From Streptomyces hundungensis (GTDB taxonomy: Bacteria > Actinomycetota > Actinomycetes > Streptomycetales > Streptomycetaceae), in NCBI RefSeq assembly GCF_003627815.1, contig NZ_CP032698.1, forward strand, positions 6,944,001 through 7,008,000: a stretch of 64,000 nucleotides of DNA. Direction: 5' to 3'. Below, one piece after another: positions 19,723 to 27,093 of the stretch. Numbering within the stretch: the first letter of the stretch is position 1; each line of letters begins with the position of its first letter. A program made the position numbers and the translations under genes. The notes below the pieces were generated by a model. It was not told the DNA's origin and did no database searches. It saw only the letters and a program-made list of their open reading frames with translations.

Positions 19723-20341
19723 ACAGCAGGCCCAGGGACATCGCGCGGGTCACCGCGGCCGTGCGGTCGTCCACCCCCAGTTTGCCGAAGATCCGCACCA
19801 CATGCGTCTTCACCGTCGACTCCGCCACGAACAACCGCCGCCCGATCTCGGCATTCGTGCACCCCTCGGCCACCAGCCGCAGCACCGACACCTCGCGGTC
19901 GGAGAGGCGAGGCCGCTCCGGGCGGGCGCGGAGCTGGTCGACGAGCCGGGCCGCGACCGAGGGCGCCAGGACCGTCTCGCCCCGCGCGGCGGCCCGCACC
20001 GCCTGGGCGAGCTCGCCCCGGGCCAGGTCCTTGAGCAGATAGCCCGCCGCCCCCGCCTCCACGGCCCGCAGGATGTCCCGGTCCGTTTCGTACGTCGTCA
20101 GGACGATCACCCGGCACGGAAGTCCCGAGGCGGTGAGGCGCCCGATCGACTCCACCCCGTCGCCGCCCGGCATCCGCAGGTCCATCAGCACGATGTCCGG
20201 TTCCAGTTCCGCGCACAGGGCCTCGGCCTGCGGGCCGTTGGAGGCGTCGGCCACCACCTCCAGGTCGGGCTCGGCCGCGAGCATCCCGCGCAGGCCCTCC
20301 CGTACCACCGGGTGGTCGTCGGCGAGCAGGATGCGGATCAC
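19721..20341 (-). CDS. NarL/LuxR-family response regulator
   Basis: The 206-aa protein has a receiver domain with the acidic pair in 'LLADDHPVVREGL', the phospho-acceptor Asp in 'DIVLMDLRMPGGDG' near residue 53 and the Lys in 'GYLLKDL', then a LuxR-type HTH ('LSDREVSVLRLVAEGCTNAEIGRRL...STVKTHV'). It is the DNA-binding partner of the overlapping kinase gene: the start lies 4 nt inside the kinase end (ATGA). The neighbouring ABC-2 transporter genes are the likely target, or signal source, by analogy with similar clusters. Confidence 0.93.
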   Translation of the reverse strand: MIRILLADDHPVVREGLRGMLAAEPDLEVVADASNGPQAEALCAELEPDIVLMDLRMPGGDGVESIGRLTASGLPCRVIVLTTYETDRDILRAVEAGAAGYLLKDLARGELAQAVRAAARGETVLAPSVAARLVDQLRARPERPRLSDREVSVLRLVAEGCTNAEIGRRLFVAESTVKTHVVRIFGKLGVDDRTAAVTRAMSLGLL

Positions 20342-21597
20342 GAAGGGCTCCTCAAGGGCGGGGCGGGGACGGGCAGATGGACGCCGACCGTGGTGCCCGC
20401 GCCCGGCGCGCTCAGGACCTCGGCGGTGCCGCCCACCTCGGCGGCCCGGGCCCGCAGGCCGGCCAGGCCGTAGCCGGTACGCGGCGCCGAGAGGTCGAAC
20501 CCGGCGCCCTCGTCCCGTATCGACACGGTCAGCCCGGCCTCACCGTATGCGAGCGAGAGCCGCACCGGCGCCCCGGGGCCCGCGTGCTTGCGTGCGTTGG
20601 ACAGCGCCTCCTGGCAGGAGCGCAGCGCGACCACTTCGAGCGGAGCGGGCAACTCCCTTACGGGGCCCGTCACTTCGAGCCGGGCGGGCGGCTCGTGCCG
20701 GGCGGCGAGGCGGCGTACCGCATCGGGCAGGGAGCCGCCGTCCAGGTCGGCGGGGGCGCCCCCGGCGACCAGGGCCCGGGCCTCCGCGAGGTTCTGGCGG
20801 GCGGTGGACTCCATGAGGTCGAGATGGCGGCGGGCCAGCGCGACATCGTGGTCCAGCTCCGACTGGACGGCCTGCACCAGCATCAGCACGCTGGTGAAGC
20901 CCTGCGCGAGGGTGTCGTGGATCTCCCTCGACATCCGCTCCCGCTCGGTGAGCGCGCCGCGCTCCGCCGAGAGCCGCGCCACCTCCTCCCGGCTCCGCTC
21001 CAACTCATCGATCAGACAGGCCCGTTCCTTGCTCTGCTCGATGATCCGGATGACCCACGCGCCGAAGAATCCGGAGAAGGCGAGGGTGGCCACCGCGAAG
21101 ACCGCGTTGAAGAAGACCGCCTGGGCCGGCGGGCGCCAGATCAGCGCCCAGCCCGCCACGGGCACCACGTTCACGATCGCCATGGTGACCATCGCCCTGC
21201 GCAGCGGCAGCAGCATGAAGCAGGGCGGCGCGAGCGCGAAGGTGATCAGCCGGGTCTCGCCGACCAGGAACGCGGGCGGCAGGAAGATCACCACCGAGGC
21301 CACCACATAGCGCAGGGAGCGCCGCTCGTCCGCGCCGTCGTCGAGCATGGCAGGCCGCCCGGCCCGCAGGTACCAGGGGATGAGCAGCGACATCAGCGCC
21401 ACCGCCGTGATCCGGTACCGCAGCGCGGGAAGGTCGGCGCCGAGCACGAACACCGCCGTCGCCAGCCACACCACCGCGAAGTAGGCGTCCCACGGCAGGA
21501 ACGAGCGGTCCCACACATGGGTGTCGCGCGCTCCCGCCGCGGCCGCGAACTCGGTCAGCCGTCGCGACGGCTCTTCCACCTGAAGGTCACCAGACAC
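20338..21597 (-). CDS. Sensor histidine kinase (HisKA_3/NarL type)
   Basis: A 419-aa membrane kinase. The first 160 residues hold about five hydrophobic helices. A coiled coil leads to the dimerisation/phospho-acceptor helix with His in 'RMSREIHDTLAQGFTS', then an ATP-binding domain with 'CQEALSNARKHAGPG' (N box), 'RDEGAGFD' (G1) and 'GYGLAGLRARA' (G2). I chose GTG 21597 because 'ggagg' lies 9 nt before it; it overlaps the permease end by 43 nt. A longer upstream frame is only a shadow of the permease gene. It forms a two-component pair with the regulator at 19721. Confidence 0.88.
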   Translation of the reverse strand: MSGDLQVEEPSRRLTEFAAAAGARDTHVWDRSFLPWDAYFAVVWLATAVFVLGADLPALRYRITAVALMSLLIPWYLRAGRPAMLDDGADERRSLRYVVASVVIFLPPAFLVGETRLITFALAPPCFMLLPLRRAMVTMAIVNVVPVAGWALIWRPPAQAVFFNAVFAVATLAFSGFFGAWVIRIIEQSKERACLIDELERSREEVARLSAERGALTERERMSREIHDTLAQGFTSVLMLVQAVQSELDHDVALARRHLDLMESTARQNLAEARALVAGGAPADLDGGSLPDAVRRLAARHEPPARLEVTGPVRELPAPLEVVALRSCQEALSNARKHAGPGAPVRLSLAYGEAGLTVSIRDEGAGFDLSAPRTGYGLAGLRARAAEVGGTAEVLSAPGAGTTVGVHLPVPAPPLRSPS

Positions 21598-22400
21598 AGC
21601 ACCAATCCTCCGATGCACCAGGCGCCGAGCACCAGCGCGATCCGTCCGAACTCCCAGCTCCCCGCCTGTTCGAGCACGGAGGCGGACTCCGGCAGGAACA
21701 CCCCGCGAAAGCCCTGGCACATCCACTTCAGCGGGAAGAACGCGCTGATGTTCAGCAGCCAGTCGGGCACGGTGCCCACGGGAATGTAGACGCCGGAGAT
21801 GAACTGGAGCACCAGGAACGGCAGCACGACCACCGAGCTCGCGCTCTTGCCCGACCTGGGCAGACTGCTGATCGCGATCCCGAGCAGCGCGCAGCCGGTG
21901 ATGCCCAGAACGAAGATCCAGGAGAAGTCGAACCACTTGGCCGCGGTGGTCGGCAGGTCGAGATCGAACAGGGTGGAGCCGAACAGGAGCAGTACGCCCG
22001 TCTCGGCGACGCCGGTGGCGAGCACGAGCCAGACCTTGCCGAGGAAGTACGCGGCCGGCGGCATCGGCGTGCCGCGCAGCCGGCGCAGCACCTTCTCGTC
22101 CCGTTCGATGGCGATGGAGATGCCGAGCGACTGGAAGCTGACCGACATGATGCCCGCCGCGATCATGCCGGCGGCGTAGAGCTGGGATGCGGTGATCCCG
22201 GCGTTCTCCACCTGGCCGCTGAAGATCGACGCGAACAGGGCGAGGAAGACGACCGGGAAGGCGAAGGTGAAGATCACCTGGTCCCGCTGACGGACGAACT
22301 GCCGGATCTCCAGGGCTCCGCGCCGCAGCCCCAGGGACCAGGCGCCGGGCAGTTCGGGCCCGCCGGCGCGGGTGGGGGCAAGGGTGTCGGCGGTGGTCAT
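21555..22400 (-). CDS. ABC-2 type transporter permease
   Basis: A 281-aa integral membrane protein with six predicted helices and the ABC-2 pattern, including 'LPRSGKSASSVVVLPFLVLQFISGVYIPVG' in the second half. It resembles the permease of daunorubicin-type (DrrB-like) exporters. ATG 22400 is preceded by 'aggaggaagcacg'. It overlaps the ATPase gene by 4 nt (ATGA), so the two are translated together and form one exporter. The substrate is unknown. Confidence 0.9.
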   Translation of the reverse strand: MTTADTLAPTRAGGPELPGAWSLGLRRGALEIRQFVRQRDQVIFTFAFPVVFLALFASIFSGQVENAGITASQLYAAGMIAAGIMSVSFQSLGISIAIERDEKVLRRLRGTPMPPAAYFLGKVWLVLATGVAETGVLLLFGSTLFDLDLPTTAAKWFDFSWIFVLGITGCALLGIAISSLPRSGKSASSVVVLPFLVLQFISGVYIPVGTVPDWLLNISAFFPLKWMCQGFRGVFLPESASVLEQAGSWEFGRIALVLGAWCIGGLVLCLVTFRWKSRRDG

Positions 22401-23266
22401 CGTGCTTCCTCCTGCTGCGGGTCCAGCCGGCCGGTGAGCCGCAGATAGACGTCCTCGAGGGTGGGGCGGCCGATCCTGAGGCCGGGTATCTCGCCGTCGA
22501 AGCGGTGCATCAGCTCGGCGACGGTACGGGTCGGCGTCTCGGTGCGTACGCTGCGCGGCGCACCGTCGGGCTCGACCCACTCGACGGTGGCGCCGGTGCC
22601 GAGGCTCTGGCGCAGCGCCGCGGGCTCGCCCTCGGCGACGACCCGGCCGCCCGCGATCACCGCGAGCCGGTCGGCCAGCGCCTCCGCCTCCTCCAGATAG
22701 TGCGTGGTCAGCACGATGGTGGTGCCCTCCGTCGCGAGCCGCCGGATCAGCTCCCAGAACTGGCGGCGGGCCGCCGGGTCGAAGCCGGTCGTCGGCTCGT
22801 CCAGGAGCAGCAGTTCGGGGCCGCCGATCACGCCGAGCGCCACGTCCAGGCGCCGCCGCTGGCCGCCCGAGAGCCCCTTGATCCGGGCCGAGGCCTTGCC
22901 TTCGAGGCCGACGAGCGCGATGACCTCTTCGGGGTCGCGCGGGTTCGGGTAGTAGCGGGCGAAGTGGTCCACGGTCTCGCGGACCGTGAGCTCGGCGGGG
23001 GCCGACTCGTCCTGCCACACGATGCCGACCCGGGAGCGCCAGGCGCGCCCCGCGGTCGCCGGGTCGGCGCCGAGGACGGTCACCTCGCCGCCGTCCCGGT
23101 CGCGATGGCCCTGGAGGATCTCCACGGTGGTGCTCTTGCCGGCCCCGTTCGGGCCGAGGATGCCGAAGACCTCTCCGTGCCGGATCCGGAGGTCCACTCC
23201 GTCGACCGCGGTGACCCCGCCGTACCGCTTGCGAAGCCCGCGTACATCAACCGCCAGTGCTGTCAT
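22397..23266 (-). CDS. ABC transporter ATP-binding protein (DrrA-like)
   Basis: A 289-aa ATPase with Walker A 'GPNGAGKSTTVEIL' near residues 38-51, signature 'LSGGQRRRLDVALG', Walker B 'LLLLDEPTTGFD' and the H-loop 'LTTHYLEEAEALADR'. The C-terminal extension after residue 215 is the type seen in drug-export ATPases. ATG 23266 starts 'MTALAVDVRGLRKRYG'; upstream frame continuation has no support. It heads the four-gene minus-strand operon ATPase-permease-kinase-regulator and is divergent from the VKOR gene, sharing a 148-nt region. Confidence 0.92.
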   Translation of the reverse strand: MTALAVDVRGLRKRYGGVTAVDGVDLRIRHGEVFGILGPNGAGKSTTVEILQGHRDRDGGEVTVLGADPATAGRAWRSRVGIVWQDESAPAELTVRETVDHFARYYPNPRDPEEVIALVGLEGKASARIKGLSGGQRRRLDVALGVIGGPELLLLDEPTTGFDPAARRQFWELIRRLATEGTTIVLTTHYLEEAEALADRLAVIAGGRVVAEGEPAALRQSLGTGATVEWVEPDGAPRSVRTETPTRTVAELMHRFDGEIPGLRIGRPTLEDVYLRLTGRLDPQQEEAR

Positions 23267-23414
23267 GGCCAAGAGCTTCGCGCGGAGCCGACGCTTCGGG
23301 GACCCCCGTGCGTACCTCCTTATGTCCATCGAACGGTGGACAGTGCTCCCCGTGCGGCAGAATGAGGCGGCGGCAGCACAGTCGATCACGATGACGGGAT
23401 GACGGACCGGAGCT

Positions 23415-24053
23415 ATGACCACAACACTTGACGACGTCTCCTCCGACTCCGGCCACCGCGAGGTGAGCGGCAAGGGAGCCATCGGCGGCAGCCGCGCCTT
23501 CGCCTGGCTGCTCGTGATCACCGGGGCGGCCGGTGTGGTGGCGGCGTGGGTCATCACGCTCGACAAGTTCAAGCTGCTCGAAAACCCGAACTTCGTGCCC
23601 GGGTGCAGCCTCAACCCCGTGGTGTCCTGCGGCAACATCATGAAGAGCGATCAGGCGGCGGCCTTCGGCTTCCCCAACCCGATGCTCGGTCTGGTCGCCT
23701 ACGGCATCGTCGTCTGCGTCGGCATGAGCATCCTGGCGGGCGCCCGCTTCCGCCGCTGGTACTGGCTGACGTTCAACGCGGGCACGCTGTTCGGCGTCGG
23801 CTTCGTCAGCTGGCTCCAGTTCGAGTCGCTGTACCGGATCAACTCGCTGTGTCTGTGGTGCTGCCTGGCGTGGGTCGCCACCATCCTCATGTTCTGGTAC
23901 GTGACGTCGTTCAACCTCCGCAAGGGGCTGCTGCCCGCGCCGCGCTGGGCCAAGAACCTGCTGTCCGAGTTCACCTGGGTGCTGCCGGTGCTGCACATCG
24001 GGGTCATCGGCATGCTGATCCTGACCCGCTGGTGGGACTTCTGGACCAGCTGA
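23415..24053 (+). CDS. Vitamin K epoxide reductase (VKOR) family protein
   Basis: The 212-aa protein has about five membrane helices and the VKOR cysteines: a loop pair in 'GCSLNPVVSCGNIM' (near residues 64 and 72) and the redox CXXC in 'SLCLWCCLAW' (near residues 142-147). Bacterial VKORs regenerate DsbA-like thiol oxidants with menaquinone and so drive disulfide formation outside the membrane. No thioredoxin-like domain is fused and no DsbA gene is adjacent, so its partner is elsewhere. It ends just before a terminator at 24083. Confidence 0.9.
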   Translation: MTTTLDDVSSDSGHREVSGKGAIGGSRAFAWLLVITGAAGVVAAWVITLDKFKLLENPNFVPGCSLNPVVSCGNIMKSDQAAAFGFPNPMLGLVAYGIVVCVGMSILAGARFRRWYWLTFNAGTLFGVGFVSWLQFESLYRINSLCLWCCLAWVATILMFWYVTSFNLRKGLLPAPRWAKNLLSEFTWVLPVLHIGVIGMLILTRWWDFWTS

Positions 24054-24082
24054 CCGGTCCCCTGCACCCCTCCTTCTCCGCC

Positions 24083-24114
24083 CGGCCCGGCCCGCGTTCT
24101 CGCAGGCCGGGCCG
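24083..24114 (+). terminator. Terminator after the VKOR gene
   Basis: A 10-bp perfect stem ('cggcccggcc' and complement) with a 12-nt loop, 29 nt after the VKOR stop. It directly abuts the rarA promoter motif. Confidence 0.6.
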
Positions 24115-24116
24115 TG

Positions 24117-24139
24117 TTGTCAGTGGCGTGCCCTAGGCT
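24117..24139 (+). promoter_or_regulatory. RecA-NDp/PafBC-type promoter of rarA, leaderless
   Basis: TTGTCAGTG, 8 nt, TAGGCT matches the actinobacterial DNA-damage promoter at all fixed positions. The rarA GTG begins exactly 7 nt after the hexamer, where transcription would start, so the message is predicted leaderless. The priA locus has the same 7-nt geometry. Confidence 0.7.
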
Positions 24140-24146
24140 CGACGAC

Positions 24147-25502
24147 GTGGAACCCGACCTGTTTACCGCAGCCGCAGAGGACCGCCAGGAGAAAGACCCG
24201 GCGGGCAGCCCTCTGGCCGTACGGATGCGCCCGCGCGTCCTCGACGAGGTGGTCGGCCAGCAGCACCTCCTGAAGCAGGGCTCGCCCCTGCGGCGCCTGG
24301 TGGGGGAGGGGGCCGGCGGGCCGGCCGGCCCGTCCTCGGTGATCCTGTGGGGCCCGCCGGGCACGGGCAAGACGACGCTCGCCTATGTGGTGTCCAAGGC
24401 CACCAACAAGCGGTTCGTCGAGCTCTCGGCGATCACCGCGGGCGTCAAGGAGGTCCGCGCGGTCATCGACGGAGCGCGCCGCGCCATCGGCGGCTTCGGC
24501 AAGGAGACCGTCCTCTTCCTGGACGAGATCCACCGCTTCTCCAAGGCCCAGCAGGACTCGCTGCTTCCCGCCGTCGAGAACCGCTGGGTCACCCTGATCG
24601 CGGCGACCACCGAGAACCCGTACTTCTCGGTGATCTCCCCCCTGCTCTCGCGCTCCCTCCTGCTCACCCTCGAACCGCTCACCGACGACGACCTGCGGGC
24701 CCTGGTCCGGCGGGCGCTCACCGAGGAGCGGGGTCTCGGATCCGCCGTCACCCTGCCCGAGGACGCCGAGGCGCATCTGCTGCGCATCGCGGGCGGCGAC
24801 GCGCGGCGCGCCCTGACCGCCCTGGAGGCGGCGGCCGGTTCGGCGCTCGCCAAGTCCGAGCAGGAGATCACGCTCCAGACCCTGGAGGAGACCGTCGACC
24901 GGGCGGCGGTGACGTACGACAAGGGTGGCGACCAGCACTACGACGTGGCGAGCGCGCTGATCAAGTCGATCCGCGGCTCGGACGTGGACGCGGCCCTGCA
25001 CTATCTGGCCCGCATGATCGAAGCGGGCGAGGACCCGCGTTTCATCGCCCGGCGCCTGATCATCTCCGCGAGCGAGGACATCGGCCTGGCCGACCCGACG
25101 GCGCTGCCCACGGCGGTCGCGGCCGCGCAGGCCGTCGCCCTCATCGGATTCCCGGAAGCGGCGCTGACGCTGAGCCACGCCACGATCGCGCTGGCGCTGG
25201 CCCCGAAGTCCAACTCGGCGACGACCGCGATCGGCGCCGCGATGGCGGACGTCCGGGCGGGCCTGGCCGGCCCGGTCCCGCCCCATCTGCGCGACGGCCA
25301 CTACAAGGGCGCGGCCAAGCTGGGCCACGCGCAGGGCTATGTCTACCCGCACGACGTGCCGGGCGCGATCGCCTCCCAGCAGTACGCGCCGGACGCCGTG
25401 GCGGACAAGCGCTACTACGAGCCGACCCGGTACGGCGCGGAGGCCCGGTACGCGGACGTGGTGGAGAAGGTGCGCGAGCGCCTGAGCCGGGAGGGGGACT
25501 GA
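24147..25502 (+). CDS. rarA: Replication-associated recombination protein A (RarA/MgsA) ATPase
   Basis: RarA is an AAA+ ATPase that acts at stalled replication forks. The 451-aa protein has Walker A '[12 protein letters not shown]' near residue 62, Walker B '[15 protein letters not shown]', sensor 1 '[11 protein letters not shown]', an arginine finger region '[10 protein letters not shown]' and the C-terminal tetramerisation domain ('[19 protein letters not shown]'). I chose GTG 24147 over an upstream start because it lies at the predicted transcription start (leaderless), giving '[14 protein letters not shown]'. Confidence 0.94.
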   Translation: MEPDLFTAAAEDRQEKDPAGSPLAVRMRPRVLDEVVGQQHLLKQGSPLRRLVGEGAGGPAGPSSVILWGPPGTGKTTLAYVVSKATNKRFVELSAITAGVKEVRAVIDGARRAIGGFGKETVLFLDEIHRFSKAQQDSLLPAVENRWVTLIAATTENPYFSVISPLLSRSLLLTLEPLTDDDLRALVRRALTEERGLGSAVTLPEDAEAHLLRIAGGDARRALTALEAAAGSALAKSEQEITLQTLEETVDRAAVTYDKGGDQHYDVASALIKSIRGSDVDAALHYLARMIEAGEDPRFIARRLIISASEDIGLADPTALPTAVAAAQAVALIGFPEAALTLSHATIALALAPKSNSATTAIGAAMADVRAGLAGPVPPHLRDGHYKGAAKLGHAQGYVYPHDVPGAIASQQYAPDAVADKRYYEPTRYGAEARYADVVEKVRERLSREGD

Positions 25503-25551
25503 CCCCTCTGCGGGGATGCGGGCCTCTCTGCGGGGATCCGGGCGGCGCTGC

Positions 25552-26400
25552 CTAGCCGTCCGCGGCCTCGAAGAGCCGGCGCATCGCTCGGCGCAGAGCC
25601 GTGATGTCGGCCACCGGCTCGGGGAAGTCGAAGCGGGCGTCGAAGGTGTGGCCGTCGCTCCGGCCGAAACGCACCCGAAGACCGAAGCGGTCGAGCGCCA
25701 GTGGGGTGACCCGCGCCACCCCCTCCCGCTCCACGAGCCCGCACAGCAGCCCGAGTTGCTCCCCGTGGGCGGAGGCGAGGTGCTGGAGGAGTTCGGTCTC
25801 GTATCGCACCAGCGGATCGGGCGCGGCCCGCGCGAAGTCCCCGCGGCCCACCGTGGCCGCGCCCCACAGGTCGTCCACGGAGGCCTCGTCCACCGCGAGG
25901 CGGAGCATGACCTGTCCGGGGCCCGCCTGTCCGGGCACCGGGGTCAGCCGCCCGGAGACCCAGGCCCGGCCGCGGATCCGGTGGGGGACGGAGACCGGAG
26001 CCACATCCGTGAGCTCCAGGACCGCCGGGACCGCGTCGTCCTGGGCGCGCCCGGCCGCCCCCGCCGCCGGGGAATTGGCGGGCAGGACGAGGAACAGGTC
26101 GCCGTCGGGGCCGACGCCCCGTTCGCCGGTCAGGAGCTGCTCCGGACGGCCGCCCCCGGGGCCCGGTAGGAGCAGCACCGCCGAGCAGGTACTATGTACG
26201 AGAGTTCGTGTGCGCTCGGCTGCTGACGGCATCCGCGCGATTTCAAGTCCGCTGGGACGCGGCTGACCACGATCTGATCGGACCTCCGTCACGTGCCCGG
26301 CTCCAGAGGAGTCGGGGGAGTCGGCCTCCCGCGAAAGCGGCGTTTGGCCGACCTTCTTCGTGCTGTCCGTGATGTGACTGGTGTTCCCCGGACGAGACAT
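25552..26400 (-). CDS. DUF2470 domain protein under an iron box
   Basis: A 282-aa protein. The first 50 residues look disordered; the middle part has a split-barrel-like pattern ('GDLFLVLPANSPAAG', 'VSGRLTPVPGQAGPGQVMLRLAVDEASVDDLWG'). The C-terminal 80 residues match DUF2470 ('EQLGLLCGLVEREGVARVTPLALDRFGLRVRF...ARFDFPEPVADITALRRAM'), the domain at the end of HugZ-type heme-utilisation proteins. ATG 26400 has 'caaggagatcgc' before it. A near-perfect iron box sits 15 nt upstream, so iron repression and a role in heme or iron handling are likely; the reaction is not known. It is convergent with rarA. Confidence 0.75.
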   Translation of the reverse strand: MSRPGNTSHITDSTKKVGQTPLSREADSPDSSGAGHVTEVRSDRGQPRPSGLEIARMPSAAERTRTLVHSTCSAVLLLPGPGGGRPEQLLTGERGVGPDGDLFLVLPANSPAAGAAGRAQDDAVPAVLELTDVAPVSVPHRIRGRAWVSGRLTPVPGQAGPGQVMLRLAVDEASVDDLWGAATVGRGDFARAAPDPLVRYETELLQHLASAHGEQLGLLCGLVEREGVARVTPLALDRFGLRVRFGRSDGHTFDARFDFPEPVADITALRRAMRRLFEAADG

Positions 26401-26414
26401 GCGATCTCCTTGAG

Positions 26415-26433
26415 TAAGGTGAGCCTAACCTAA
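26415..26433 (-). promoter_or_regulatory. Iron box (DmdR/IdeR-type operator)
   Basis: 'taaggtgagcctaacctaa' differs at one of 19 positions from the actinobacterial iron box TTAGGTNAGSCTAACCTAA. Read on the minus strand it contains TAGGCT, a good -10 hexamer for the DUF2470 gene (start 26400), so a bound regulator would block that promoter. It is also 25 nt from the rpsD start on the other strand. Confidence 0.75.
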
Positions 26434-26457
26434 CCCAACCATGGAGGTTTGGAGAAC

Positions 26458-27072
26458 GTGCCTAACCAGTCGCGTCCCAAGGTCAAGAAGTCTCGTGCGC
26501 TCGGCATCGCGCTGACGCCGAAGGCCGTCAAGTACTTCGAGGCCCGCCCCTACCCGCCGGGCGAGCACGGCCGTGGCCGCAAGCAGAACTCGGACTACAA
26601 GGTCCGTCTGCTCGAGAAGCAGCGTCTGCGCGCCCAGTACGACATCAGCGAGCGCCAGATGGCGCGTGCCTACGACCGCGCCAAGAAGGCCGAGGGCAAG
26701 ACGGGCGAGGCGCTGGTCGTCGAGCTCGAGCGTCGCCTCGACGCCCTGGTCCTGCGTTCGGGCATCGCCCGCACCATCTACCAGGCCCGCCAGATGGTCG
26801 TGCACGGTCACATCCAGGTCAACGGCGCCAAGGTCGACAAGCCGTCGTTCCGCGTCCGTCCGGACGACGTCGTGACGGTCCGCGAGCGCAGCCGCGAGAA
26901 GGTCCCCTTCCAGGTTGCCCGCGAGGGTGGCTACGCCGGCGAGGGCGAGACCCCGCGCTACCTCCAGGTGAACCTGAAGGCCCTGGCCTTCCGCCTGGAC
27001 CGCGACCCGAACCGCAAGGAAATCCCGGTCATCTGCGACGAGCAGCTCGTCGTCGAGTACTACGCCCGCTGA
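26458..27072 (+). CDS. rpsD: 30S ribosomal protein S4
   Basis: S4 nucleates 30S assembly on 16S rRNA. The 204-aa protein begins '[16 protein letters not shown]' from GTG 26458 ('ggaggtttggagaac' before it) and has the S4 RNA-binding domain near residues 94-157 ('[32 protein letters not shown]'). It lacks the N-terminal zinc cysteines found in some S4 proteins. In Streptomyces this gene stands alone rather than in the alpha operon. The divergent neighbour is iron-regulated, with an iron box between them. Confidence 0.96.
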   Translation: MPNQSRPKVKKSRALGIALTPKAVKYFEARPYPPGEHGRGRKQNSDYKVRLLEKQRLRAQYDISERQMARAYDRAKKAEGKTGEALVVELERRLDALVLRSGIARTIYQARQMVVHGHIQVNGAKVDKPSFRVRPDDVVTVRERSREKVPFQVAREGGYAGEGETPRYLQVNLKALAFRLDRDPNRKEIPVICDEQLVVEYYAR

Positions 27073-27093
27073 TCCAGGCGTAACTCCGGAGCC

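Noticed and set aside
22397..23641. A 125-residue N-terminal extension of the ABC ATPase
   Set aside because: The ATPase family begins close to 'MTALAVDVRGLRKRYG'; the extension would cross into the divergent VKOR gene.
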